From assembly GCF_042651965.1 (NCBI RefSeq), contig NZ_JBHSDY010000003.1, positions 186,001-250,000 of the forward strand: 64,000 bases of DNA, written 5' to 3'. The stretch's first letter is position 1; each line of letters begins with the position of its first letter. The notes below the pieces were generated by a model. The model was not told the DNA's origin and made no database searches. It saw nothing but the letters and a program-made list of their open reading frames with translations. The stretch is from Castellaniella hirudinis. Lineage in GTDB: Bacteria; Pseudomonadota; Gammaproteobacteria; Burkholderiales; Burkholderiaceae_B. The position numbers were made by a program, and so were the translations under genes. Of the stretch, positions 1-7,853 are shown piece by piece.

Positions 1-1217
1 CGATTTCCGACATCAGCCGCGAACTGGCCGAACTGGACCAGCGCCAGACCACGCTGCAGGACACCCTGCGCCGGTTGGATGCCACCAGCGGCCAGCAGTC
101 CAAAGAACTGGAACGCCAGCAGCAGGCGCTGGCGGATCAGTTGCGCGCCCAGTACGCCAGCGGCCTGTCGCCGTGGACCGCGCTGCTCTCGGGCCGTGAT
201 CCCCAGGAAATCGGCCGTGAACTGGCGTGGCTGGCCTACGTCACCCGGTCCCGCACCCAGGCGCTCGATGACTTGCGCGAGACCTTGGATCGGCTGGCCG
301 ACCTGCGGCGGCAGACCGATGCGGGCCGCCGGGATCTTGAAACGGTGCGGGCCGACGTCCAAAAGCGCCGCCAGGACCTGCAGGCCCAGCAGACGCAGCG
401 CCGCGAGGTGCTGGACAAGATCCGGACCCGGCTGGCCGCTGAACGCGGCCAGGAAAAACAGCTCCAGGCGCGTGATGCGCGCCTGGGCGCTCTGATCAAA
501 GATCTGGATGTCGAGATTGCCCGGGCCGAGGCCCGGCGCCAGGCGGCCCTGAAGGCCGAGGCCGAGCGCCGTGCGCGTGAGCAGGCCGCCCGTGCCAAGG
601 CTGAAAAGGCGCGTCAGGAGCAGGAGCGCGCGCGCGCCGCCGAACAGGCGCGCCAGGTGCGCGAGCAGGCCGAGCGCCACGTGCGCGAAGCCGAAGCGCC
701 GCGGACCGAAGAGGCCGCGCCGGACCAGGCCCCGGACCAGGCGCCGCCTGCGGCCGGGACGGCCCGGGGAGACTCGGCCCGGAGCGAAGCCCCCAAGGAC
801 GAGACGGCCAAGACCGAGCCCGACGGCGGCTTCCCCGGCCTGAGCAAGGGCCTGCCGCGCCCCGTCCGGGGCGACGTTCAGGGCCGGTTCGGCGCGCAGC
901 GGCCCGAGGGCGGGATCTGGCGCGGCATCGTGCTGCGGGCGGCGGCGGGCACGCCCGTGCACGCCGTGGCCCCGGGGCGCGTGGTGTTCGCCCATTGGCT
1001 GACCGGCTTTGGCAACCTGCTGATCATCGACCACGGCAAGCAGTATCTCAGCATCTACGCCTACAACCAGTCCTTGTTGCGCCGGGTCGGCGACGTGGTG
1101 GCGCGCGGCGACGAGATCGCCCGGGTCGGCGCCACGGGAGGGCAGGTCGAACCGGGTCTGTATTTCGAATTGCGGCACCAGGGGGCGCCGATCAACCCCG
1201 AACTCTGGTTGAAATAG
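1..1217 (+). CDS. envC: EnvC-like murein hydrolase activator (5' end outside window)
   Basis: The reading frame is open from base 3, so the gene begins before the window and only its C-terminal part is visible. It shows a long Arg/Glu/Ala-rich coiled coil, a Pro/Ala/Glu-rich linker (about 690-840) and a C-terminal LytM/M23 fold. The metal-binding positions of active M23 peptidases look degenerate: no His before the GI(V)LRAAAG strand, YAYN in place of the usual HxH, and YFELR instead of HFELR. That is the pattern of EnvC, a periplasmic activator of division amidases rather than a hydrolase. ctpA follows, the usual neighbour in Burkholderiales. Known: EnvC acts at the septum with FtsEX. Inferred: same role here. 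Confidence 0.85.
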   Translation, partial: ISDISRELAELDQRQTTLQDTLRRLDATSGQQSKELERQQQALADQLRAQYASGLSPWTALLSGRDPQEIGRELAWLAYVTRSRTQALDDLRETLDRLADLRRQTDAGRRDLETVRADVQKRRQDLQAQQTQRREVLDKIRTRLAAERGQEKQLQARDARLGALIKDLDVEIARAEARRQAALKAEAERRAREQAARAKAEKARQEQERARAAEQARQVREQAERHVREAEAPRTEEAAPDQAPDQAPPAAGTARGDSARSEAPKDETAKTEPDGGFPGLSKGLPRPVRGDVQGRFGAQRPEGGIWRGIVLRAAAGTPVHAVAPGRVVFAHWLTGFGNLLIIDHGKQYLSIYAYNQSLLRRVGDVVARGDEIARVGATGGQVEPGLYFELRHQGAPINPELWLK

Positions 1218-1353
1218 CGCCGCCTGAGCCTCCGGGCTATTCCCAGGGCGATCCCCAGAGTATTCCCCGTTTAATTTTTGTACTATGTACCATCCGTCGT
1301 CCGCAGCGCCTTCCCGCGCCGCCCGGCGGTCCGATCATCGCTTAGGAACGTGC

Positions 1354-2871
1354 ATGAGCACTCGAAACAATCGCTCGTTGAGCTGGATTCTGGCAGGCTT
1401 TCTGGGGGGGATCCTGGTCAGTCTGGGCATTTCGGCGGTTGCCCAGAAGGGCGAGCCCCTGCCGCTCAAGGCCTTGCAGCAGTTCGCCAATGTCTATGGC
1501 GCGATCAAATCCAGCTACGTCGAGCCGGTGCCCGACCAGACGCTGATCGATGACGCGATCAAAGGCCTGTTCGCCGACCTGGACCCGCACTCGGTGTACC
1601 TGGACGAAGAAGCCTACAAGCAGATGCAGGACATCACCCGGGGCGGCTTTGGCGGCCTGGGCATCGAGATCGGCACCCAGGACGGCATGCCCAAGGTCAT
1701 TGCGCCGATCGAGGACACCCCGGCGGCGCGCGCCGGCATCCTGACGGGCGACCTGATCACCCATATCGACGGCGAGCCCACCAAGGGCCTCAACTTGAAC
1801 GATGCCGTGAAGAAAATGCGCGGCGAACCCGGCACCCCGATCGAGCTGACGATTCATCGCGCCGGCAGTCCCAAGCCCCTGAAATTCCACATCGTGCGGG
1901 AAATGATCAAGACCCGCAGCGTGCGCGGCAAGATGCTCGACCACGACATCATGTATGTGCGCATCAGCCAGTTCCAGGACCGCACCACGTCCGACCTGGT
2001 GCGGATGCTGGCTTCCCTGTCGAAGAAGCAGGCCCCCAAGGGCCTGGTGCTGGATCTGCGTAACGATCCGGGCGGTCTGCTGGACGGCGCCATCGGCGTG
2101 ACTTCCGCCTTTGTGGAGCCCGGCAAGCTGGTGGTGTCCACCAAGGGCCGCATTCCGTCCTCCAACGAGGAATTCTATGCCCGTCCCCTGAACGGCAGCC
2201 ATGGCGTCGAGGACGGCGGGCAACTGCCGGCCTGGACGCACACGGTGCCCATGGTGGTGCTGGTCAACGTCGGCTCGGCCTCGGCCTCGGAAATCGTGGC
2301 GGGCGCCCTGCAGGATTACAAGCGCGCCCGCATCATCGGCAACCGCACCTTCGGCAAGGGCTCGGTGCAGTCCGTGCTGCAACTGGGCAAGGACACGGGC
2401 ATCAAGCTCACCACGGCGCGCTACTACACGCCCAGCGGCCGTTCGATCCAGAACACCGGGGTGGCCCCCGACTACGTGGTGGACGACAGCGCCGCGGGCA
2501 ACCTGTTCCGCATGCAGCGCGAGGTCGATCTGCAGCATCACCTGGAAAATCAGGCCGCTGCCCAGGGTTCGGATGACCCGGACGACGGCGATTTCGTTCA
2601 GGGCGAGATCAAGATGTTCGAGTTCGGCGGCGCCGACGACTGGCAGTTGCGACAGGCCATCAATGTCCTGCAGGGCCGTCCGGTCCAGAAGTCCGACCCC
2701 GCCCAGGTGGAGCAGGCGCGTGCCCAGGCCCGGGCCGAGGACGCGGCGGCCAAACCGGCGGACAATGCGGCCGGCAAGCCCGCCAGGACGGAAAAAAAAA
2801 CCCTGAATAATGCCGGTGACGGGGTCGAACGCTATCGCGTCACCCCGGAAGGCCTGATCAAGGTGCAGTGA
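1354..2871 (+). CDS. ctpA: Carboxy-terminal processing protease, S41 family
   Basis: A 505-residue periplasmic serine protease. The start is ATG 1354, preceded by AGGAA; an in-frame ATG at 1285 lacks support. Order: N-terminal membrane/signal segment (SWILAGFLGGILVSLGISA), a PDZ domain (GGLGIEIG... to PGTPIELTIHR), then the S41 core. The catalytic serine lies in NVGSASASEIVAG and the lysine in RTFGKGSVQ, both intact. The C-terminal region is Ala/Lys-rich and probably disordered. The family trims or degrades envelope proteins and, in several proteobacteria, controls peptidoglycan hydrolases, which fits its place after envC. Its stop overlaps the moeB start (TGATG), suggesting translational coupling. 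Confidence 0.93.
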   Translation: MSTRNNRSLSWILAGFLGGILVSLGISAVAQKGEPLPLKALQQFANVYGAIKSSYVEPVPDQTLIDDAIKGLFADLDPHSVYLDEEAYKQMQDITRGGFGGLGIEIGTQDGMPKVIAPIEDTPAARAGILTGDLITHIDGEPTKGLNLNDAVKKMRGEPGTPIELTIHRAGSPKPLKFHIVREMIKTRSVRGKMLDHDIMYVRISQFQDRTTSDLVRMLASLSKKQAPKGLVLDLRNDPGGLLDGAIGVTSAFVEPGKLVVSTKGRIPSSNEEFYARPLNGSHGVEDGGQLPAWTHTVPMVVLVNVGSASASEIVAGALQDYKRARIIGNRTFGKGSVQSVLQLGKDTGIKLTTARYYTPSGRSIQNTGVAPDYVVDDSAAGNLFRMQREVDLQHHLENQAAAQGSDDPDDGDFVQGEIKMFEFGGADDWQLRQAINVLQGRPVQKSDPAQVEQARAQARAEDAAAKPADNAAGKPARTEKKTLNNAGDGVERYRVTPEGLIKVQ

Positions 2872-3668
2872 TGGAGGACGCATCGGTCCTGGACGATGCG
2901 CGGCTGACGCGCTATGCCCGGCACATCCTGCTCGATGAGCTGGGCATCGAGGGCCAGGAACGTCTGCTGGCGGCGCGGGTGCTGATCGTCGGCGCCGGCG
3001 GCCTGGGGTCGCCGGCGGCCTTGTATCTGGCCGCTGCGGGTGCGGGTCACATCACGCTGGTGGACGACGACCGGGTCGAACTCAGCAATCTGCAGCGCCA
3101 GATCCTGCACGGCATGGCCGGCCTGGGGCGTCCCAAGGCCGAGTCGGGCCGGGACGCCTTGCAGGCCCTGAATCCCGACGTGCAGGTGCAGGCGCTGGTC
3201 GAGCGGCTGGACGAGTCCCGGTTGCGCGAACTGGCGCTGGCCGCCGATGTGGTCCTGGATTGCAGCGACAATTTTGCTACCCGGCATGCCATCAATCGCG
3301 CCTGTGTGGCGGCCCGCAAGCCTCTGGTATCAGGGGCGGCGATCAAGTTCTCGGGCCAGATCAGCGTCTACGATCTGCGTGACATGGATGCGCCCTGCTA
3401 TCACTGCCTGTTTCCCGAGGCCGACGACGTCGAGGAATTGCGCTGCGCCACCACCGGGGTCCTGGGGCCGCTGGTGGGCATGGTGGGCAGCGTCCAGGCG
3501 GCCGAGGCGATCAAGGTGATCACCGGCATGGGCGAGCCCCTGGTCGGGCGCTTGCTGTCCGTGGACGCCCTGCGGATGCAGTGGCATACGATCCGCTTCA
3601 GGCGCGATCCCGACTGCCCGGTATGCGCCCGGCGCGGGCCTGCGTCAGCAGCGTCCCCAGGCGGTTGA
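2871..3668 (+). CDS. moeB: MoeB/ThiF-type E1-like adenylyltransferase
   Basis: A 265-residue ATP-dependent enzyme that adenylates the C-terminal glycine of a small sulfur carrier (MoaD and/or ThiS) for molybdopterin or thiazole synthesis. Visible are the nucleotide-binding loop VGAGGLGSP, the ThiF-family R-Q-I segment (LSNLQRQILH), DCSDNFATR, and two zinc-binding Cys pairs, CYHC and CPVC. There is no rhodanese extension, so it is the short MoeB/ThiF form. ATG 2871 overlaps the ctpA stop; a GTG immediately upstream (2868) is the alternative. The last 71 bases overlap the convergent HAD gene and contain the second zinc Cys pair. MoeB versus ThiF cannot be told from sequence alone; no moaD or thiS is in the window. 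Confidence 0.88.
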   Translation: MEDASVLDDARLTRYARHILLDELGIEGQERLLAARVLIVGAGGLGSPAALYLAAAGAGHITLVDDDRVELSNLQRQILHGMAGLGRPKAESGRDALQALNPDVQVQALVERLDESRLRELALAADVVLDCSDNFATRHAINRACVAARKPLVSGAAIKFSGQISVYDLRDMDAPCYHCLFPEADDVEELRCATTGVLGPLVGMVGSVQAAEAIKVITGMGEPLVGRLLSVDALRMQWHTIRFRRDPDCPVCARRGPASAASPGG

Positions 3669-4359
3669 TCCGCGTATCCACGTACAGATCGCGGCCGTTG
3701 CGCCGGCGGGAAAACGGCGTGCCCGGGTGGTACAGCCACACGGTGCGCATGCCGACCTGGCGGGCGGATTTCAGGTTGCGTTCGGTGTCTTCGACCAGGA
3801 TGATGCGGCGGGCGGGCACGCCCAGCCGGGCGACCACCATGCGCATCAGGCCCAGCGACGGCTTGGGCCGCGCCAGCCCCATGGGCATCATGTGATCGAT
3901 GGCCCACAGGCCGTCGAATTCGTGCAGGATGCCCAGCGCGTCCAGCACGCGGCGGGCGTAATGGGCCGGGGCATTGGTCAGGATGATGCGCGTGCCCGGC
4001 AGGTCGCGCAGGCGGGCGGCCAGGCCGGTTTCCGAGTGCACCAGCGGGGCGACGTCGAAATCGTGGCAGGTCGCCAGGAACTGGTGCAGGTTCACCCCGT
4101 GGTGGCGCGCCAGGCCGATGGCAGTGGCGCCGTAGCGTTTCCAGTAGCGCAGCCGCAGGGCGTTGGCCTGCTCGGGGGGCAGGTCCAGGGCCTCGGCCAC
4201 GGCGGCGCCCATGCGCCGGTCAATGGCGCCAAAGATGCCGCGCGAGGCATCGTGCAGGGTGTTGTCCAGGTCAAACAGCCAGATCGGATCGTCCGGCCGG
4301 ACGGTCCGCCGGCGCCGCAGGGGGCTCGGCGCTCGCAATGGGCGAGGGAGGCTCGTCAA
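3598..4359 (-). CDS. HAD-superfamily hydrolase, pyrimidine 5'-nucleotidase type
   Basis: About 250 residues of a HAD phosphatase. The nucleophile motif is WLFDLDNTLHDAS (DxDNT), followed by an alpha-helical cap, the TNAP motif (IILTNAPAHYARR), a lysine in ARPKPSLG and the acidic motif VEDTERNLKSA. DLDNTLH and VEDTxxNL resemble the SDT1/SSM1-like pyrimidine 5'-nucleotidases. The longest start is TTG 4359, overlapping the argB stop; the first 25 or so residues are basic and a later start is possible. It lies downstream of argB on the same strand. Its 3' end runs 71 bases into moeB on the other strand. The substrate cannot be assigned. Confidence 0.82.
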   Translation of the reverse strand: MTSLPRPLRAPSPLRRRRTVRPDDPIWLFDLDNTLHDASRGIFGAIDRRMGAAVAEALDLPPEQANALRLRYWKRYGATAIGLARHHGVNLHQFLATCHDFDVAPLVHSETGLAARLRDLPGTRIILTNAPAHYARRVLDALGILHEFDGLWAIDHMMPMGLARPKPSLGLMRMVVARLGVPARRIILVEDTERNLKSARQVGMRTVWLYHPGTPFSRRRNGRDLYVDTRINRLGTLLTQARAGRIPGSRDRA

Positions 4360-5261
4360 TGCGAACTGATCATGGTGCCCACGCCGCGATCCGTCAGGAT
4401 TTCAAGCAGCAGGCAGTGCGGCACGCGGCCGTCGATGATGTGCACCGAGTTCACGCCGAACCGGGCGGCGTCCAGCGCCGAGGAGATCTTCGGCAGCATG
4501 CCGCCCGACAGGGTGCCGTCCTGGAACAGCGCGTCGATGGTCTGGGCCGACAGGCTGCGCAGCAACTGGCCGTCCTTGTCCAGCACCCCGGGGGTGTTGG
4601 TCAGCATGACGAGTTTTTCCGCGCCCAGGACTTCGGCCATCTTGCCGGCGACGACGTCGGCGTTGATGTTGTAGGCCTGGCCGTCCTCGCCGTAGCCGAT
4701 GGATGTGATGATGGGAATGAACTGATCGTCCTGCAGGGCCTTGACCACGGCCGGCTCGATGCGTTCGATGTCGCCCACGAAGCCGATGTCCAGGGCCTGG
4801 CCGGGATGGTCGGGGTCGGGCATGAGCTTTTTGCATGCCTGGATCAGGCAGCCGTCCTTGCCGGTCAGGCCCACGGCCTTGCCGCCGGCCTCGTTGACCA
4901 TCATGACGATGTCTTGCTGGACCTGGCCGGCCAGCACCCATTCGACGACTTCCATGGTCTCGGCGTCGGTGACGCGCATGCCCTGGATGAAGTTGCCTTC
5001 TTTGCCGATGCGCTTGAGCGCGCTGTTGATCTGCGGGCCGCCGCCGTGCACCACCACCGGGTTCAGGCCGACGAGCTTCAGCAGCACCACGTCGTGGGCG
5101 AAGCTGCGTTGCAGGCTTTCGTCGGTCATGGCGTTGCCGCCGTACTTGATGACGACGGTCTTGCCGTGGAAGCGGCGGATGTAGGGCAGGGCCTCGGAGA
5201 GCACTTCGGCCTTGAGGGCCGCCGAGGTCTGGGAGGTGATGTCCTGGGTGGGATTCGTCAT
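4356..5261 (-). CDS. argB: N-acetylglutamate kinase
   Basis: 301 residues, full length for ArgB. It phosphorylates N-acetyl-L-glutamate in arginine biosynthesis (cytosol). Motifs of the amino-acid kinase fold are clear: VIKYGGNAM near the N-terminus (ATP-binding Lys), VVVHGGGPQIN (substrate loop), the N-terminal helix ALPYIRRFHGKTV typical of arginine-sensitive hexameric enzymes, and C-terminal LTNTPGVLDKDG and SGGMLPKISSALDA. Only one base separates its ATG from the upstream thioredoxin-like gene, so it probably sits in the dolP-tlpA-argB-HAD transcription unit. The N-terminal helix and the segment near RFGVNSVHIIDGR suggest feedback inhibition by arginine, as in family members with this layout. 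Confidence 0.96.
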   Translation of the reverse strand: MTNPTQDITSQTSAALKAEVLSEALPYIRRFHGKTVVIKYGGNAMTDESLQRSFAHDVVLLKLVGLNPVVVHGGGPQINSALKRIGKEGNFIQGMRVTDAETMEVVEWVLAGQVQQDIVMMVNEAGGKAVGLTGKDGCLIQACKKLMPDPDHPGQALDIGFVGDIERIEPAVVKALQDDQFIPIITSIGYGEDGQAYNINADVVAGKMAEVLGAEKLVMLTNTPGVLDKDGQLLRSLSAQTIDALFQDGTLSGGMLPKISSALDAARFGVNSVHIIDGRVPHCLLLEILTDRGVGTMISSH

Positions 5262-5262
5262 G

Positions 5263-5757
5263 TCAGGAAGCCAGTGCCTGTTCGACCGTGGCCATGAAGG
5301 CCTTTTCGTCGTAGTTGCCGAGATAGCGTTTGATGATGCGGCCTTGCTTGTCGATCAGGAAGGCCGTGGGGGTCAGGCGCACGTCGCCGAAGGCCTGGGC
5401 GATCTTGCCCTGGGCGTCGATGACCACCGGAAAGGGCAGTTGGCGCGTTTCGGTGAAGTTCTTGACGTAGTTGGGCGGGTCGTACTGCATGGCCACGCCG
5501 ATGGTGTCGAAGCCCCGGGATTTCAGGTCCTGGTAGTGGCGGATGGTGTCGGGCATCTGCGCCACGCAGGTGGTGCAACTGGTGGCCCAGAACTTGACCA
5601 GCACGACCTTGCCGCGCAGATCCTGGGTGGTGACGGTGCGGCCGTTCAGGTCGGTGAAGGCGACCTCGGGCGCCGCCAGGGCGGAATCCATGGACTGCCA
5701 GGTGACGACGGCGCCGATCGCCACGACGGCGACCAGGGCAAGAAAGAACTTTTTCAT
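5263..5757 (-). CDS. TlpA-like periplasmic thiol-disulfide oxidoreductase
   Basis: 164 residues. The N-terminus is a signal/anchor segment (KKFFLALVAVVAIGAVVTW), so the protein should be exported or tethered to the periplasmic face. The thioredoxin-like domain carries WATSCTTC with active cysteines at about residues 61 and 64, and the cis-proline loop LTPTAFLID. This is the layout of TlpA/ResA-type reductases, which deliver electrons to specific periplasmic partners such as apocytochrome c or cytochrome oxidase assembly factors. The partner here is unknown. The ATG lies within the end of dolP (4-base overlap), suggesting coupling. Confidence 0.85.
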   Translation of the reverse strand: MKKFFLALVAVVAIGAVVTWQSMDSALAAPEVAFTDLNGRTVTTQDLRGKVVLVKFWATSCTTCVAQMPDTIRHYQDLKSRGFDTIGVAMQYDPPNYVKNFTETRQLPFPVVIDAQGKIAQAFGDVRLTPTAFLIDKQGRIIKRYLGNYDEKAFMATVEQALAS

Positions 5758-6470
5758 TTGATCGGCATGGTCTGGGCGCCGCCGTCATCGCCCGCAGGCG
5801 ACGGCGTGGAGGCGCCGGAGGAACTGGAATCATCGGTGACGGGCGCGGCAGTGCCTTGCTGGCCGGGTTCGACCAGCAGGGTCTCGCGCGCCACGATCGT
5901 GAACAATTTTACGACTTTATTGACGCCCGAGATGCCGGCGACGGTGGTCGCGGCGCGCTGGCCCTCGTCCGCCGTGACCTTGCCCATCAGATAGACGATG
6001 CCGCGCTCGGTCGTGACCTTGATGGTGCGGAAGGGCACGTTTTCGGTGGCGACCAGCTGGCTCTTGACCTTGGAGGTCAGCCAGGTGTCGTTGGTGCGCA
6101 CGCTGAGCGGCGTGATGTCGCCGACCCGGATGTAGTTGTCCACCGAACGGACCTTGGTGATGCCCTTGGCGATGGTCTCGGCCTGCTGGCGGTCGGCGTC
6201 GGTGGGGACGTCGCCCACCAGCAACAACCGGCCCGCATAGGACGTGCCCAGGACGCGGGCCTTGTCGCCGAAGGCCTTGTTCATTTCGCTGGAGACGCGC
6301 AGTTCGATCGTCTGGTCGTCGACTTGTTCGCCGGCGGTGCGCCGGTCCGTGGCGACGGCGGCGGAGCCGGCGGCCGCGCCGCCCACGAGGAACAGGCCGC
6401 AGCCCGACAGCGAGGCCAGGCAGGTCAGGCCGATCAGGAGGCGGGCGAGAGGGCGTGCGAAAACGGGCAT
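5754..6470 (-). CDS. dolP: Outer-membrane BON-domain lipoprotein, DolP/YraP family
   Basis: 238 residues. The lipobox LSGC (Cys about residue 24) follows a short hydrophobic signal. Two BON domains follow, from about 45-115 (ELRVSSEMNKAFGD... to VDNYIRVGD) and about 120-190 (TSKVKSQLVAT... to VNKVVKLF). The C-terminal 40 residues are Ser/Gly/Pro-rich. DolP binds anionic phospholipid at the septum and supports outer-membrane integrity and BAM function in E. coli. The neighbours diaA and yraN on this strand, and rsmI divergent to them, reproduce the E. coli yraL-yraN-diaA-yraP set and support the call. The extra C-terminal tail is longer than in E. coli. Confidence 0.9.
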   Translation of the reverse strand: MPVFARPLARLLIGLTCLASLSGCGLFLVGGAAAGSAAVATDRRTAGEQVDDQTIELRVSSEMNKAFGDKARVLGTSYAGRLLLVGDVPTDADRQQAETIAKGITKVRSVDNYIRVGDITPLSVRTNDTWLTSKVKSQLVATENVPFRTIKVTTERGIVYLMGKVTADEGQRAATTVAGISGVNKVVKLFTIVARETLLVEPGQQGTAAPVTDDSSSSGASTPSPAGDDGGAQTMPIK

Positions 6471-7063
6471 CAGAGGGGGTCTCCCAGAAGCAGGGCGTCA
6501 ATACCATCGCACAGCGCATGCAGCAGCAGGATGTGGACTTCCTGGATGCGCATGGTGCGGTCGTGCGGGACGCAGAGGTGGATGTCGGTCTCGTAGAGCA
6601 GCGCGCTGATCTGGCCGCCGCCCTTGCCCGTCAGGGCGATGACTTGCATGTCGCGTTCGTGCGCGGCTTCGATGGCGCGGATGACGTTGGGCGAATTGCC
6701 GCTGGTGGTGATGGCCACCAGAATGTCGCCCGGCTGTCCCAGGGCGGTCACCTGGCGTTCGAACACGGCATTGAAGCCGTAGTCGTTGCCCACCGCCGTC
6801 ATGATCGAGGTGTCGGTGTTCAGGGCGATGCCGGCCAGCGGCAGGCGGTCGCGTTCGAAACGGCCGACGAGTTCGGCGATGAAGTGCTGGGCATCGGCGG
6901 CCGAGCCGCCGTTGCCGCAGGCGAGGATGCGCGCGTTGTTGGTCAGCGCGCCAAAGAGCAGATCAACCCCGGCGGCGAGGGCGGGGGCCAGCTCGCGGGC
7001 GCTGGAGCGAAACGCGTCGACGGCGTCGTCGAAATGCGACGTCATGCGGGAGGTCATGTCCAT
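6470..7063 (-). CDS. diaA: SIS-domain protein, DiaA / phosphoheptose isomerase family
   Basis: 197 residues from ATG 7063 (MDMTSRMTSHFDDAVD); in-frame sequence further upstream lacks family similarity. A single SIS domain is evident: ILACGNGGSAADAQHFIAELVGRF, TDTSIMTAVGNDYGFNAVFERQ, and the sugar-phosphate loop ITTSGNSPNVIRAI. By sequence the protein could be GmhA (sedoheptulose-7-phosphate isomerase) or DiaA (DnaA-binding initiation factor). Position between yraN and dolP matches the diaA locus, so DiaA is favoured, but some betaproteobacteria may use this gene for heptose synthesis; rfaE2 at 43.9 kb shows the pathway exists. The stop overlaps the dolP start (TGATG). Confidence 0.82.
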   Translation of the reverse strand: MDMTSRMTSHFDDAVDAFRSSARELAPALAAGVDLLFGALTNNARILACGNGGSAADAQHFIAELVGRFERDRLPLAGIALNTDTSIMTAVGNDYGFNAVFERQVTALGQPGDILVAITTSGNSPNVIRAIEAAHERDMQVIALTGKGGGQISALLYETDIHLCVPHDRTMRIQEVHILLLHALCDGIDALLLGDPL

Positions 7064-7119
7064 GCGCCGATTATCGCATGAGCGCACGGCCGCTGTTACA
7101 CATGAACGTAACAGTTTGC

Positions 7120-7200
7120 GGATGAGTCCGGACACCGGGCAGTCCCTGCGGACTGCCCGGTGCCTGACGAATCCGACCGGCCTGCAGGCCGGGAGGTGGG
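7120..7200 (+). repeat. Intergenic two-hairpin repeat, copy A
   Basis: About 80 bases between diaA and yraN, opening with ggatgag and ending gaggtgg. Hairpin 1 has perfect 13-base arms at 7133-7145 and 7150-7162 around a CTGC loop. Hairpin 2 is the palindrome at 7177-7192 (ccggcc tgca ggccgg). The sequence between them, tgcctgacgaatcc, is conserved in the other copies (12618, 35615 minus strand, 39474). No coding potential of its own and no transposase nearby. Confidence 0.85.
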
Positions 7201-7228
7201 GAGATGTCGCAATTTGGAAATGACCCGA

Positions 7229-7266
7229 GCCTGACGAATCCGACCGGCCTGCAGGCCGGGAGGTGG
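7229..7266 (+). repeat. Partial duplicate of the two-hairpin repeat (3' half)
   Basis: These 38 bases are identical to 7162-7199, at a 67-base offset. They contain the conserved linker and hairpin 2 but lack hairpin 1. The exact identity suggests a recent local duplication or template slippage involving copy A. Confidence 0.85.
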
Positions 7267-7288
7267 AGGGGTGCGAAAATTTTAGAGT

Positions 7289-7810
7289 TCACACCTGAAA
7301 GGCGCCGCGGATCCAGCGGGGGCCGTCGGCCTCGAAGGCCACCACGTCGAAGCGGCAGGCCGGCGCGGCGCCGCCGAAATGCAGCCGGGCGAGCCGGGGC
7401 AGGAAATGGCGCGCGGCCCGGATCAGCCGGGTCTGCTTGGGGCGGTTTACACTGGCGGCGGCGCCGCCGAAGGCCGGATTGCGGCGCTCCCGCACCTCGA
7501 TGAACAGCAGCAGGGCGCCTTCGCGGGCGACCAGGTCGATTTCCCCGGCGCGGCAGCGCAGATTGGCCGCCAGGATGCGCACGCCGTGCGCCTCCAGGTG
7601 GCGCGCCGCCCGCGCCTCGGCCGCGTGGCCCTGGCGCTGGGTCGGGGATCCGGCCGCCGGCGCATCGGGGACATCGGCCGCTTCGTGGGCGAAGTCGGCC
7701 GCCGGGTCGATCAGGCCGGATGTCGGTCGGGACCGGCGCAGGCGTCGGCGGCGGCGCGCCACGGCCCCGCGCTGGGCCTGCCGGGCGGCTTCGTAGGGAT
7801 CGGCGGGCAT
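7289..7810 (-). CDS. yraN: YraN family (UPF0102) nuclease-fold protein
   Basis: 173 residues. The conserved core starts at about residue 55 (TQRQGHAAEARAARHLEAHG) and includes NLRCRAGEIDLVAREGALLLFIEVRER, the GEID...(F)IEV signature of the restriction-endonuclease-like fold, then the family block VNRPKQTRLIRAARHFL and CRFDVVAFE. The first 50 or so residues (Arg-rich, then Ala/Asp-rich) are an extension absent from E. coli YraN, so the true start might be internal. As annotated, its ATG lies at 7808-7810, divergent from rsmI. Function is unsettled in the family. Neighbours match the E. coli yraL-yraN-diaA-dolP set. Confidence 0.88.
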   Translation of the reverse strand: MPADPYEAARQAQRGAVARRRRRLRRSRPTSGLIDPAADFAHEAADVPDAPAAGSPTQRQGHAAEARAARHLEAHGVRILAANLRCRAGEIDLVAREGALLLFIEVRERRNPAFGGAAASVNRPKQTRLIRAARHFLPRLARLHFGGAAPACRFDVVAFEADGPRWIRGAFQV

Positions 7811-7853
7811 GGCGGCACATTCAATCGAACGGGATACGGAACAGGATACGAGT

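Noticed and set aside
1342..2883. Long open frame antisense to ctpA (about 513 codons)
   Set aside because: Composition is that of a GC-rich shadow (His/Arg/Gly-rich), it has no known motif, and ctpA on the other strand is unambiguous.
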